This document shows, piece after piece, positions 10,145-18,492 of a stretch of 38,244 nucleotides of DNA. This stretch comes from Chloroflexota bacterium. Its GTDB lineage: Bacteria; Chloroflexota; Anaerolineae; Anaerolineales; Anaerolineaceae. The stretch covers positions 1 through 38,244 of the forward strand of contig JAGVUP010000084.1 in assembly GCA_019136215.1 (NCBI GenBank), written 5' to 3'. Every line of letters begins with the position of its first letter. The stretch's first letter is position 1. The notes under the pieces are model-generated. The model saw only the letters and a program-made list of their open reading frames with translations, searched no databases and was not told the DNA's origin. The translations under genes and the position numbers were made by a program.

Positions 10145-11209
10145 ATGGAACTTAAAATTGGAAACACCCTGATCGGAGACAATCACCCCACCTGGTTCAT
10201 CGCAGACATCGCTGCCAACCATGACGGCAGCCTGGAGAGGGCGCTGCTGCTCATACATCTTGCCGCTGAAGCCGGCGCGGATGCCGCCAAGTTCCAAAAC
10301 TTCCGCGGACCGGAAATCGTCTCGGATTACGGCTTCAGTCATATGAATGCGCAGGTTTCGCATCAGGCGAAATGGAAAAAGACCGTCACCCAGGTCTACG
10401 ATGAAGCCTCAGTGCCATTTGAATGGACGCCCATCCTCAAAGAAGAGTGCGACAAGGTCGGCATCACTTACTTTTCCTCGCCCTACGACTTCGACGCCAC
10501 TGACATGCTCGACCCCTACGTGCCCGCCTACAAAATCGGCTCCGGCGATATCACCTGGATCGAAGCCTGTCTGCGCATGGCGCGCAAGGGCAAGCCTGTT
10601 TTACTTGCCACCGGTGCCTCAACTATCGGCGACGTTCAGCGGGCGGTTGATGCCATCCTGGCGGTAAATCCCGAGCTGGTGCTGATGCAGTGCAACACCA
10701 ACTACACTGCCGCTGACGGCAACTTCGACAATATCCATCTTAACGTGCTCAAGGTTTACCGAAAGATGTGGCCCCAGCTTATTTTGGGGCTGAGCGACCA
10801 CACTCATGGGCACGCGACCGTTCTCGGAGCGGTTGCCCTGGGCGCGCGTGTGATCGAAAAGCACTTCACGGACGACAACAACCGCGAAGGTCCCGACCAT
10901 GCCTTTGCCATGAACCCGAAAAGCTGGGCGGAGATGGTCACCGCCACCCGCCAGTTGGAACGCGCCATGGGCTCCGCCAATAAGACGATCGCCGAAAACG
11001 AAGCCGACACGGTGGTGGTGCAGCGCCGCTGCCTGCGTGCCGCGCAGGACATCCGCGCCGGACAGACGCTGACCCGCGGGATGATTGACGTTTTACGCCC
11101 CGCCACACCCGGCGCGATTATGCCTTATGATATTGACCTGGTTGTGGGGCTGACCGCCCTGCACGATATCCCTGCCGGGCAGGAACTGCGCTGGACGCAG
11201 CTTGGATAG
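10145..11209 (+). CDS. NeuB-family nonulosonic acid synthase with SAF domain
   Basis: This enzyme condenses phosphoenolpyruvate with a six-carbon sugar to make a nine-carbon nonulosonic acid. Residues about 15-285 form the TIM barrel. They contain ADIAANHDG (D21 where Glu is usual), AKFQ (K49), KIGSGD, and the probable metal histidines in LSDHTHG and EKHFTDD. Residues about 295-354 form the SAF (antifreeze-like) lid, as in NeuB, PseI and SpsE. At 354 residues it is full length. A GGAGG ribosome-binding site supports the start. It is distinct from the shorter SAF-less paralog at 19711. Lying after a PseB-like gene and before an SpsF-like gene suggests a 6-deoxy-HexNAc-derived product, but the substrate cannot be fixed by eye. 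Confidence 0.85.
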   Translation: MELKIGNTLIGDNHPTWFIADIAANHDGSLERALLLIHLAAEAGADAAKFQNFRGPEIVSDYGFSHMNAQVSHQAKWKKTVTQVYDEASVPFEWTPILKEECDKVGITYFSSPYDFDATDMLDPYVPAYKIGSGDITWIEACLRMARKGKPVLLATGASTIGDVQRAVDAILAVNPELVLMQCNTNYTAADGNFDNIHLNVLKVYRKMWPQLILGLSDHTHGHATVLGAVALGARVIEKHFTDDNNREGPDHAFAMNPKSWAEMVTATRQLERAMGSANKTIAENEADTVVVQRRCLRAAQDIRAGQTLTRGMIDVLRPATPGAIMPYDIDLVVGLTALHDIPAGQELRWTQLG

Positions 11210-11215
11210 GATTTG

Positions 11216-12331
11216 ATGCGCATTTTATATTTCACGCGTGCCGATTCGGTGCACGATCAACGGTTTTTAGCTGCTCTGGCAGAAAGCGGGCATGAAGGTT
11301 TTGTGCTGCGCCTGCGCCCAGGCTCTTACCCCACGCCTGAAGGCGTCAGAAGCCTTGAGTGGGGCGGTATCCAAACCCCGCTGGCTGAAAACGACATCCC
11401 CCACCTCACCCGCGAGCTCAGCGATCTGCTTGCGCAGGTTCAGCCAGACCTGGTGCATGCCGGACCACTGCAGGACCTGGCTTTTCTGATCGCGCGGACG
11501 GGCTACACGCCGCTTTTGAGCATGAGTTGGGGCTTCGACCTGATGCACGACGTGCAGGTGAGCAGTGATGCCTCCGGGAAGGCGCGCTTTGCCCTCGGGC
11601 ACTCAACCCGCCTGATCACCGACGCGTACTGCTCCGCTGCCCAGGCGGTCAGGCTTGGCTTTGGCCAGGAAAAAATCTGCATCTTCCCCTGGGGGGTGGA
11701 CCTGGCGCACTTCTCGCCAAGTGTTGCGAGGGCGCGCGGCACGATCTGGCGCGAACGCCAGGCTTGGGACGGCAAACGCGTGCTGCTCTGCCTGCGCAGT
11801 TGGGAGCTGAACTACGGCGTGGACGTGCTCCTCAGGGCTTTCGCGAAAGCTGCCAAAAAAGATGATGACCTCAGGCTCATCCTTCTCGGAGATGGCAGCC
11901 AGCGTGAACATCTGCTGCGCATCCTTCAGGATGCGGACTTGAACGATAAAGTTTTCCTGGGAGGGCGCGTGCCCAACCAGGACCTGATCACTTACTACGG
12001 AGCTGCGGATCTTTACGTCACCCCGAGCCATGTGGACGGTTCTTCGGTCTCGCTGATGGAGGCGATGGCTTGCGGGCTGCCCAGCGTGGCTTCGGATATC
12101 CCTGCCAACCTGGAATGGGTCGCCGAAGGGCAGACTGGTTGGCTATTCCCCGATGGGGACTCTGACGCGCTGGCAGAACTGCTCCTGCGCGTCTCCAGCT
12201 TCAACCTGGGCGCTGTCGGCCGGCGCGCGCGTGAATTCGCTGAAAGACACGCTGATTGGCAGCAGAATAAACAACAGCTTTTCCTCTGCTGGGAAAAAGC
12301 TCTGAACCCTTCAAAAGGAAGGTATCTATGA
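11216..12331 (+). CDS. glycosyltransferase, GT4-like
   Basis: This 371-residue GT-B glycosyltransferase has an N-terminal acceptor lobe (residues about 1-170) followed by FPWGVDLAHFSP at the domain junction. Its C-terminal nucleotide-sugar lobe holds RSWELNYGVDVLLRAF, LILLGDGSQ, GGRVPNQDLITYYGAADLYVTPS and the E-x7-E type motif (SLMEAMACGLPSVASDIPANLE). These mark the GT4 family. I prefer the ATG at 11216, which has AGG five bases upstream, to the TTG one codon earlier. The donor sugar is unknown. The stop overlaps the next gene (ATGA). Confidence 0.85.
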   Translation: MRILYFTRADSVHDQRFLAALAESGHEGFVLRLRPGSYPTPEGVRSLEWGGIQTPLAENDIPHLTRELSDLLAQVQPDLVHAGPLQDLAFLIARTGYTPLLSMSWGFDLMHDVQVSSDASGKARFALGHSTRLITDAYCSAAQAVRLGFGQEKICIFPWGVDLAHFSPSVARARGTIWRERQAWDGKRVLLCLRSWELNYGVDVLLRAFAKAAKKDDDLRLILLGDGSQREHLLRILQDADLNDKVFLGGRVPNQDLITYYGAADLYVTPSHVDGSSVSLMEAMACGLPSVASDIPANLEWVAEGQTGWLFPDGDSDALAELLLRVSSFNLGAVGRRAREFAERHADWQQNKQQLFLCWEKALNPSKGRYL

Positions 12332-12969
12332 AAACTCGAATTCTTCTTATCGTCCTTGTCCTGTCCGTGCTGACCACGGCTTGCAGTTTGCCCTTCCTGG
12401 GTAAAAAAGAAAATCCCATCCCGCCAACCCCCACGCCAGATAACGGTCTGGAGCTCTATTATGGGAACGGAATGCAGATCATGCTGCCGCGGTCCTATGT
12501 TGCGGAAGATATCGACAGCGCCCTGCCTTCGATCGTCGCCGCGATCAAAAATTTCATTGGCGGAGAATCCAGCCCCTTAGCCGGTCTGGTAGACAGCCTC
12601 GAAGGCAATATCGGCTGGTATGGTTACGACAGCGATAAGGCTGCGGTATATCCCACCCGCCTGGTCATCCTGCGCAATAAGACCCTGGCAAAATTACCGA
12701 TCAGTATGGTCACCATGGGTATTGAAAAAATGCTCGGCAGCCAGTCCGCGTTGGTGGACAGCGATGATATCCGCCTCGGCGGGCGGGATGTGACCCGTCT
12801 TACTTATTCCAAGGATGACGTAGCCTGGGCAGCTTACCTGTTCAAGGAAGGCGACCACCTCTGGATGGCGCTCTACGTCACCACTCCCGCTAACCTCGCC
12901 GCAGAGCTGGAAGATTACGGGCTCAGTGTGAGCACCATCAAAATTGACCCTGTCCAGCCGGCGCCCTAA
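12328..12969 (+). CDS. lipoprotein of unknown function inside the glycan operon
   Basis: This 213-residue protein has a lipoprotein signal peptide: basic start MKTR, hydrophobic core, then TTAC with the lipid-modifiable C19. A short proline/threonine-rich linker (about residues 27-38) follows. The mature part has a predicted soluble alpha/beta fold with no motif I recognise. The start is ATGA-coupled to the glycosyltransferase gene, and the following gene has its ribosome-binding site just after the stop, so it is a true operon member. It should be anchored on the outer face of the cytoplasmic membrane. A role in glycan attachment or assembly is possible but unproven. Confidence 0.75.
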   Translation: MKTRILLIVLVLSVLTTACSLPFLGKKENPIPPTPTPDNGLELYYGNGMQIMLPRSYVAEDIDSALPSIVAAIKNFIGGESSPLAGLVDSLEGNIGWYGYDSDKAAVYPTRLVILRNKTLAKLPISMVTMGIEKMLGSQSALVDSDDIRLGGRDVTRLTYSKDDVAWAAYLFKEGDHLWMALYVTTPANLAAELEDYGLSVSTIKIDPVQPAP

Positions 12970-12982
12970 TGGAGGAATTGAG

Positions 12983-14683
12983 TTGAAAACTGTCGCGATC
13001 ATTCAGGCTCGCATGAGCTCCTCGCGCCTGCCGGGCAAAGTCTTGCGCCTGGTGGGCAGCCAGCCCATGCTGGCGAGGGTCCTGGCACGCGCCAGCCGCG
13101 CGAATCTGGTGGACGAGGTCTTGGTGGCGACCACCAATGACCCCAGCGACGAGCCGATAGCCATTTTTTGCCATAGCGGGGGAATTCCCTGCTTCAGGGG
13201 CGACCTCTACGACGTGCTCGACCGCTACTACCAGGCGGCGAAGCAGGCTGGCGCGGATGTGATCGTGCGGATTACTGCCGATTGCCCTTTTATTGACCCG
13301 CGGGAAATTGACCGGACAATCAGACATTTCTTTGATGCCAGCGCCGACTTCAGCGCGAACCGCCTGCCGCCGCCCTTCAAACGCACCACTCCCATCGGGA
13401 TGGACACGGAGGTCTGCTCTTTCGCGGCGCTTGAGCGCGCCTGGCAGGAAGCCGCTGAGCCTTTTGAACGCGAACATGTGATGCCCTATCTCTACGACAG
13501 CCCTGGTCGCTTTAAGGTGAGTCTCGCCGACCTGGAGGATGACCTCAGCCATCTGCGCTTCACGGTTGACACGCCCGAGGACCTCGAAGTCGCCAACCAA
13601 ATCTACGCCGCTTTTGACAACCGCGACGATTTCTCCCTGCAGGACCTGCTGACTGCCAGCGCGGAGCATCCTGAATGGCAAGCCCAGGTGGCAGGGGTGA
13701 AGCACAAAAACCTTTTCGCGGTCGATCAACGCGCCGACGCGCGGGAGCAAAAGAATGAAACCGCGCAAAAGGAGCCCCCAAATAAGGCTGCCAGACCTGC
13801 CGCGGCGCTCCGCTGCCCGCTTTGCGGAAAATCCGATGCGCGGGTGCTCTCAGAAATGAACTCTTTCGGCTTCAAGGTGCGCTATTACCTCTGCCAGACC
13901 TGCGGCTTTGTTTACCAAAATCCGGGCGAGAGCGCCGCTGCGGATCCTGCGTTTTATGAAGAAACATACCGCCGGCTCTACCAGGAGACCGAAGAACCGA
14001 CTGCCAAAGACCTGCGCCAGCAGCACCTGCGGGCAGAGTCCGAAGTGGGCTTCCTGCGCGAACAGGGCATTTGCTGTCTGAGGCGGGGGCTGGATATTGG
14101 CGCGTCTTCCGGCATATTGCTCCAGACCATCCATGAGGCTTTTGGCGCTGAAATGGTCGGCGTGGAGCCGGGCAATGCCTACCGCAAACTCGCGGAAGCC
14201 AAAGGTTTCCGGCTGTACCCTTCCCTTGAGGATCTGCGCAAGGAAGAAACAGAAAAATTTGACCTTGTAACCATGATACACGTGCTCGAGCACCTCGAAA
14301 ACCCGCTGGGTACGCTCAGGGAGATCAGAGAACACTTGCTGGAAGACAGTGGATTCTTACTGGTAGAGGTGCCCAACTTCTACGCGCACAATTCTTACGA
14401 GCTGGCGCATTTGAGCTGTTTCACTGAACACACGCTGATTGAAATGCTCAAACGGGCGGGATATGAGGCGGTAAGCAGGCGCAAACATGGCTTCCCGCGT
14501 TCCGAGACCCTCGACCTTTACCTGACGGTACTTGCCGCTCCGCGCGCCAAGACCGGCGGAGAATCAAAAATTGTCCCCGAACACGGGGTCGCTTTTAAAC
14601 GCGCTTTGGGTATGTTCAAACGAGGCTTGTTGACCAAACTATTGCCGGACAAAACCTGGCTGCCCATGGAGGATGAAGCCTGA
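12983..14683 (+). CDS. SpsF-like nucleotidyltransferase fused to a zinc-ribbon methyltransferase
   Basis: The 566-residue protein has two parts. Residues about 1-240 are an SpsF/cytidylyltransferase-type domain (IIQARMSSSRLPGKVL, then ADCPFIDP and FTVDTPEDLEV), the group that holds the PseF-like step of Bacillus spore-coat glycan genes. After a charged linker comes a four-cysteine zinc ribbon (C278, C281, C304, C307), then a class I methyltransferase with LDIGASSGILLQ (D371) and HVLEHLENP. That ribbon-methyltransferase order is known from sugar C-methyltransferases. The start is a TTG with GGAGG seven bases upstream; an ATG further up lies inside the lipoprotein gene and is less likely. The two activities in one chain suggest successive steps on one sugar. 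Confidence 0.8.
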   Translation: MKTVAIIQARMSSSRLPGKVLRLVGSQPMLARVLARASRANLVDEVLVATTNDPSDEPIAIFCHSGGIPCFRGDLYDVLDRYYQAAKQAGADVIVRITADCPFIDPREIDRTIRHFFDASADFSANRLPPPFKRTTPIGMDTEVCSFAALERAWQEAAEPFEREHVMPYLYDSPGRFKVSLADLEDDLSHLRFTVDTPEDLEVANQIYAAFDNRDDFSLQDLLTASAEHPEWQAQVAGVKHKNLFAVDQRADAREQKNETAQKEPPNKAARPAAALRCPLCGKSDARVLSEMNSFGFKVRYYLCQTCGFVYQNPGESAAADPAFYEETYRRLYQETEEPTAKDLRQQHLRAESEVGFLREQGICCLRRGLDIGASSGILLQTIHEAFGAEMVGVEPGNAYRKLAEAKGFRLYPSLEDLRKEETEKFDLVTMIHVLEHLENPLGTLREIREHLLEDSGFLLVEVPNFYAHNSYELAHLSCFTEHTLIEMLKRAGYEAVSRRKHGFPRSETLDLYLTVLAAPRAKTGGESKIVPEHGVAFKRALGMFKRGLLTKLLPDKTWLPMEDEA

Positions 14684-15636
14684 TGCCCGCCGCGCTGACG
14701 CTCTTCACTGCTCCCAAACCCTTCACCAACCCGCACATCGCCCTGATTCAGCGCAACGCGCTGCGCAGTTGGCAGGCAATGGGAGAGGACGTTGAAATCA
14801 TCCTGATCGGCTCCGACGAGGGGATCGCGGAAACCGCCGCGGAGCTTGGCATCCGGCATTTACCGGATGTGCCGGTCAATCAGCTCGGCACCCCCCTCAT
14901 CAGCGGCATTTTCAGCCTCGCCCGGAAGGCGAGCCAGAGCCAGCTATTGGCTTATGTCAACGCGGATATCATTCTCTTCCCCAATTTTTTGGAGGTGGCG
15001 CAGCAGGTCGCGGCGAAATTGCCGAAGTTCCTGCTGGTTGGGCAGCGTTGGGACCTCGAGGTGACCGAGTTGCTGGGCTTTGAGGGCGAGTGGGTGGAGC
15101 CATTGCGCCGGCATACCTGGCGAAACGGCATGCTGCATCTGCGGGCAGGGAGCGACTATTTCGTTTTTCCGCGCGCCTGCTTCCAGGACATCCCCGATTT
15201 CACAGTCGGACGCGCCGGTTGGGACAACTGGATGATTTTTAAAGCCCGACAGGAAAACTGGCCAGTTGTGGACTGCACCGCAGACCTGGACATTATCCAC
15301 CAAGATCACGATTACAGCCACTTGCCAAATGGGCAGGCGCATTACCGGCTGCCTGAAACAGGCGAGAACATTCGTCTGGCAGGTGGACAACGCACCATAT
15401 TTAACCTGGACGATGCCTCACACCGTCTGGTACGCGGCAGGATAGAAGTTGTTCCCCGGGATTGGAAGGGCAAACTGCGCGAATTCCAGAATCGTCCAAT
15501 GCTTAAAAATAACAATTTCGCTCTGACCCAACTGTTTTTCACTCTGCTTCAGCCGAGACGCGCCTGGGTCGAGTTTTGGAAGCGCCGTGAAATGCAAAAA
15601 ATCATGCAATCCGCACGGGACGCGGCAAGAGAATAG
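14683..15636 (+). CDS. glycosyltransferase-like protein, GT-A type
   Basis: This 317-residue protein starts on a TGATG overlap with GGAGG upstream. The N-terminal part looks like a GT-A fold. A beta strand (LTLFTAPKPF) leads to LAYVNADIILFPNFLEVA, where NADI sits at the DxD position. GRAGWDNWMIFKARQ is a conserved acceptor-side motif seen in GT-A-like proteins of glycan loci. The C-terminus is basic and amphipathic, suggesting membrane contact. The exact family and sugar are unclear. Confidence 0.6.
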   Translation: MPAALTLFTAPKPFTNPHIALIQRNALRSWQAMGEDVEIILIGSDEGIAETAAELGIRHLPDVPVNQLGTPLISGIFSLARKASQSQLLAYVNADIILFPNFLEVAQQVAAKLPKFLLVGQRWDLEVTELLGFEGEWVEPLRRHTWRNGMLHLRAGSDYFVFPRACFQDIPDFTVGRAGWDNWMIFKARQENWPVVDCTADLDIIHQDHDYSHLPNGQAHYRLPETGENIRLAGGQRTIFNLDDASHRLVRGRIEVVPRDWKGKLREFQNRPMLKNNNFALTQLFFTLLQPRRAWVEFWKRREMQKIMQSARDAARE

Positions 15637-15647
15637 AGGATAAAGTT

Positions 15648-16613
15648 ATGCGAGTTGGGCAAAACCCTGCAAAAAGCGTCAAAGAAGTGGCAAGACCGAA
15701 GCGTATTACTGTCGCCGTTCTGAACTATATCCCTTTTATGAGCGGATTTTTCGCCGAAACCTTCGATGTGCTCAAGCTCTGCCTCGGCAGCATCTGGGAA
15801 AACACCGACCTGCCTTTTGACCTGATGGTTTTCGATAACGCCTCCTGCCCGGAGGTGCGCGAGTACCTTGTCCAGAAGCAGAAAGAGGGCAAGATTCAAT
15901 TTCTGATGCTCTCCGATACAAATCTTGGTAAGGGTGGCGCGTGGAATATCATGCTGGCTGCAGCTCCGGGGGAAGTGATTGCCTACACAGACAACGACTG
16001 CTACTTCTTCCCGGGATGGCTTTCAAACTCGCTCAAACTGCTCGAAACCTACCCGAATGTGGGCATGGTGACTTCTCGCCCGATTGCCAATGACAACGAC
16101 TACAACAGCAGCACGGTTGCCTGGGCACAAAGCGACTCCGAAGCGACCATTGAATTTGGCAGGTTCCTGCAGTGGGAAGATTTCCGCTCCTTTGTCGGCA
16201 GCCTCGGTGTGACGGAAGAGGAAGCCCGTCAACGCTACAACGTGCTTGAGGACGCGGTCCTCACCTACAAGGGTGTGCCGGCTTACTTGGGCGCCATTCA
16301 TTATCAGTTCCTGGCGTATAAGCGCGTGCTGCAGCAATTTTTGCCCCTCGACATGGACCGCCCGATGGGGCAGGTGCAGCTTTTGGATGGGAAGGTCAAC
16401 GACGCCGGCTACTTGCGCCTGATGACTGCTGCCCCCTATATGCAGAACATGAGCAACCAGGTTCCGGATTGGGTCAGCCAGCAGGCTCGCCAGGCGCCCG
16501 TCAAATCCACAGAGAAGAAAAGCCGCTTCCAGCTAAAGAACCTGCGCGTCATCAAATGGCCTCTGATGCGGCTCTACGATTGGATTTTCAAAACATACTG
16601 GAAGGAAGGATAG
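15648..16613 (+). CDS. glycosyltransferase family 2-like protein
   Basis: This 321-residue GT-A enzyme has an opening strand ITVAVLNYIPF, DLMVFDNASCPEV (nucleotide-binding loop), TNLGKGGAWNIML and the metal site YTDNDCYFFPGW (DxD equivalent DND). The C-terminal region is unusual for GT2 and ends in a basic stretch that could touch the membrane. The start has an AGAGGA ribosome-binding site 12 bases after the previous stop. The donor is unknown; the active-site motif looks intact. Confidence 0.7.
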   Translation: MRVGQNPAKSVKEVARPKRITVAVLNYIPFMSGFFAETFDVLKLCLGSIWENTDLPFDLMVFDNASCPEVREYLVQKQKEGKIQFLMLSDTNLGKGGAWNIMLAAAPGEVIAYTDNDCYFFPGWLSNSLKLLETYPNVGMVTSRPIANDNDYNSSTVAWAQSDSEATIEFGRFLQWEDFRSFVGSLGVTEEEARQRYNVLEDAVLTYKGVPAYLGAIHYQFLAYKRVLQQFLPLDMDRPMGQVQLLDGKVNDAGYLRLMTAAPYMQNMSNQVPDWVSQQARQAPVKSTEKKSRFQLKNLRVIKWPLMRLYDWIFKTYWKEG

Positions 16614-16639
16614 CTCCCCGCCGGAGCATGGAGAGAACC

Positions 16640-17632
16640 ATGAAATTCTTAATTGCTGGTTTGGGATCGATTGGCAGACGCCATTTGCGTAATTTACGCA
16701 CGCTCGGGCAGCAGGATATACTCCTTTACCGCACCCACCAAGCTACCCTGCCGGACGCGGAACTTGACGGTTTCCCTGCTTTTAGCGAGCTAAGCCTGGC
16801 GCTTGCGCAAAAACCGGATGGGGTCATCGTTGCTAACCCTACCGCGCTGCACCTGGAGGTGGCGATCGCTTCCGCTAAGGCTGGCGCGGCTCTGTTGATA
16901 GAAAAGCCGGTTTCCAGCGGTCTTGCCGGATTGGATGAGCTGAAAAGCGCGCTTAATACAAGCGGCAAGCCGGCTCTCGTCGGTTTTCACTTTCGCTTTC
17001 ATCCGGTGCTCAACCAAATAAAAACCCTGCTCGAGAGCGGTCAGCTTGGCAAGCCGCTCTCCGCGCGTGCCCACTGGGGGGAATATCTTCCCGACTGGCA
17101 CCCCTGGGAGGATTATCGCCGCTCTTACGCTGCCCGGGCTGAGCTTGGCGGAGGAGTCGTGAACACGCTCTCCCACCCGCTGGACTATCTGCGCTGGCTC
17201 CTGGGAGAGGTTGAAAGCGTCAACGCCTGGACGGGGCGCCTGAGCAGCCTTGAACTGGACGTGGAAGACAACGCTGAGATCCTGCTGCGCTTCGCGAACG
17301 GCACGGAAGCCAGTCTGCACCTGGATTACTACCAGCGGCCGCCTTCCCACACGCTCGAAATCACCTGCGAAGAAGGGCGCGTCTGCTGGGATAACGCCTC
17401 AGGCGAAGCCCGCGTCTACCGCGCGTCTGCTGAAAGCCCTGTGCTGCTTGTGCCCCCCGAAGGTTTTGACCGCAACCAGATGTTCCTGGATGAGATGGCA
17501 GCTTTTCTGCGCCTCTGCGGCGGAGAGAACCTGCCGCACTGCACTCTTGCTGATGGCATCCGCGTTCAGGAGATCGTTCAGGCGGTCAAGCAATCCGCAT
17601 CTCAAGAAGGATGCATGGTCAGGCTTGGCTGA
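16640..17632 (+). CDS. Gfo/Idh/MocA-family oxidoreductase
   Basis: This 330-residue NAD(P)-dependent enzyme acts on sugars. The Rossmann motif AGLGSIGRRH is at the N-terminus, the EKP signature is at residues 88-90, and the GFHFRFHP and GGGVVNTLSHPLDYLRWL segments belong to the C-terminal substrate domain. I chose the ATG at 16640 because GGAGAG lies four bases upstream; an in-frame ATG at 16628 is possible. It heads a cassette with an SDR, a CMP-sugar synthetase and a NeuB-type synthase. It may therefore oxidise or reduce the nonulosonic acid or its precursor. Confidence 0.8.
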   Translation: MKFLIAGLGSIGRRHLRNLRTLGQQDILLYRTHQATLPDAELDGFPAFSELSLALAQKPDGVIVANPTALHLEVAIASAKAGAALLIEKPVSSGLAGLDELKSALNTSGKPALVGFHFRFHPVLNQIKTLLESGQLGKPLSARAHWGEYLPDWHPWEDYRRSYAARAELGGGVVNTLSHPLDYLRWLLGEVESVNAWTGRLSSLELDVEDNAEILLRFANGTEASLHLDYYQRPPSHTLEITCEEGRVCWDNASGEARVYRASAESPVLLVPPEGFDRNQMFLDEMAAFLRLCGGENLPHCTLADGIRVQEIVQAVKQSASQEGCMVRLG

Positions 17633-17667
17633 TGGTAGAATTCAGACGAGAGACACACGAGGCAAGC

Positions 17668-18492
17668 ATGAGTGATATCTTTGAAAAATTTGACCTACAC
17701 GGCAGAACAGCTATCGTCACCGGCGGAGCAGGTCTATTGGGGCGGCAATTCTCGCTGGCGCTTGCCCAGGCAGGCGCGAACATCCTGGTGGCAGATCTGG
17801 CTCAAACCGCAGCAGATGCCCACGCCTTCACCCTGCGCGAGCAGGGCTTGCACGCTGAAGGAATTGGCGTGGATGTCACTGACCCCAATTCCACTCGGGC
17901 AATGGCGCAAGCCGCCCAGGAGATTTTTGGCAGCCTTGACATTCTGGTCAACAGTGCCGCGCTCGACCCCAAGTTTGACCCTGCCAATGCTGGCTCGCAA
18001 GGCGCCAACGCGTTTGAGAGCTATTCGCTTGACTCCTGGCGCCAGGCGCTGGATGTCAACCTGACTGGGATGTTTCTCGCCTCACAGGCAGCCGTGCAAC
18101 CCATGCTTGCCGCGGGCAAAGGTGTGATCATCAATATCTGTTCCACCTACGGTCTGGCTGGTCCCGATCAACGACTCTACGAACGCCCCGATGGAACTCG
18201 GTCTTTCAAACCCGTGTATTACTCCGTCACCAAAGCCGGCGTGCTTGGATTCACCCGCTACCTTGCAGCCTATTACGCCGGAAAGAACATCCGCGTCAAT
18301 GCTCTGACCCCCGGTGGGGTTTATAACGGGCATGACGATATCTTCACCGCGCAGTATTCCGCCCGTACCATCCTGGGACGCATGGCGAACATCGATGAAA
18401 TGAGTGCCGCCATGCTCTTCTTATGCTCAGATGCCAGCAGCTACATGACCGGCAGCAATCTGGTGGTCGATGGAGGTTGGACAGCATGGTAG
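17668..18492 (+). CDS. short-chain dehydrogenase next to CMP-sugar synthetase (PtmA-like)
   Basis: This 274-residue classical SDR has TGGAGLLG (cofactor site, about residues 16-23), LVNSAA, INICSTYGLAG and the catalytic YSVTK (Y185, K189), then VNALTPGGV. An insert before the catalytic tyrosine (about residues 165-183) extends the substrate loop. I chose the ATG at 17668; the frame is open upstream, but only this ATG starts the normal N-terminus and it has a weak GAGG site. It overlaps the CMP-sugar synthetase gene by seven bases. SDR genes beside CMP-nonulosonate synthetase genes are known from flagellin-glycan loci (ptmA-ptmB order), which fits a role in the same sugar pathway. Confidence 0.75.
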   Translation: MSDIFEKFDLHGRTAIVTGGAGLLGRQFSLALAQAGANILVADLAQTAADAHAFTLREQGLHAEGIGVDVTDPNSTRAMAQAAQEIFGSLDILVNSAALDPKFDPANAGSQGANAFESYSLDSWRQALDVNLTGMFLASQAAVQPMLAAGKGVIINICSTYGLAGPDQRLYERPDGTRSFKPVYYSVTKAGVLGFTRYLAAYYAGKNIRVNALTPGGVYNGHDDIFTAQYSARTILGRMANIDEMSAAMLFLCSDASSYMTGSNLVVDGGWTAW

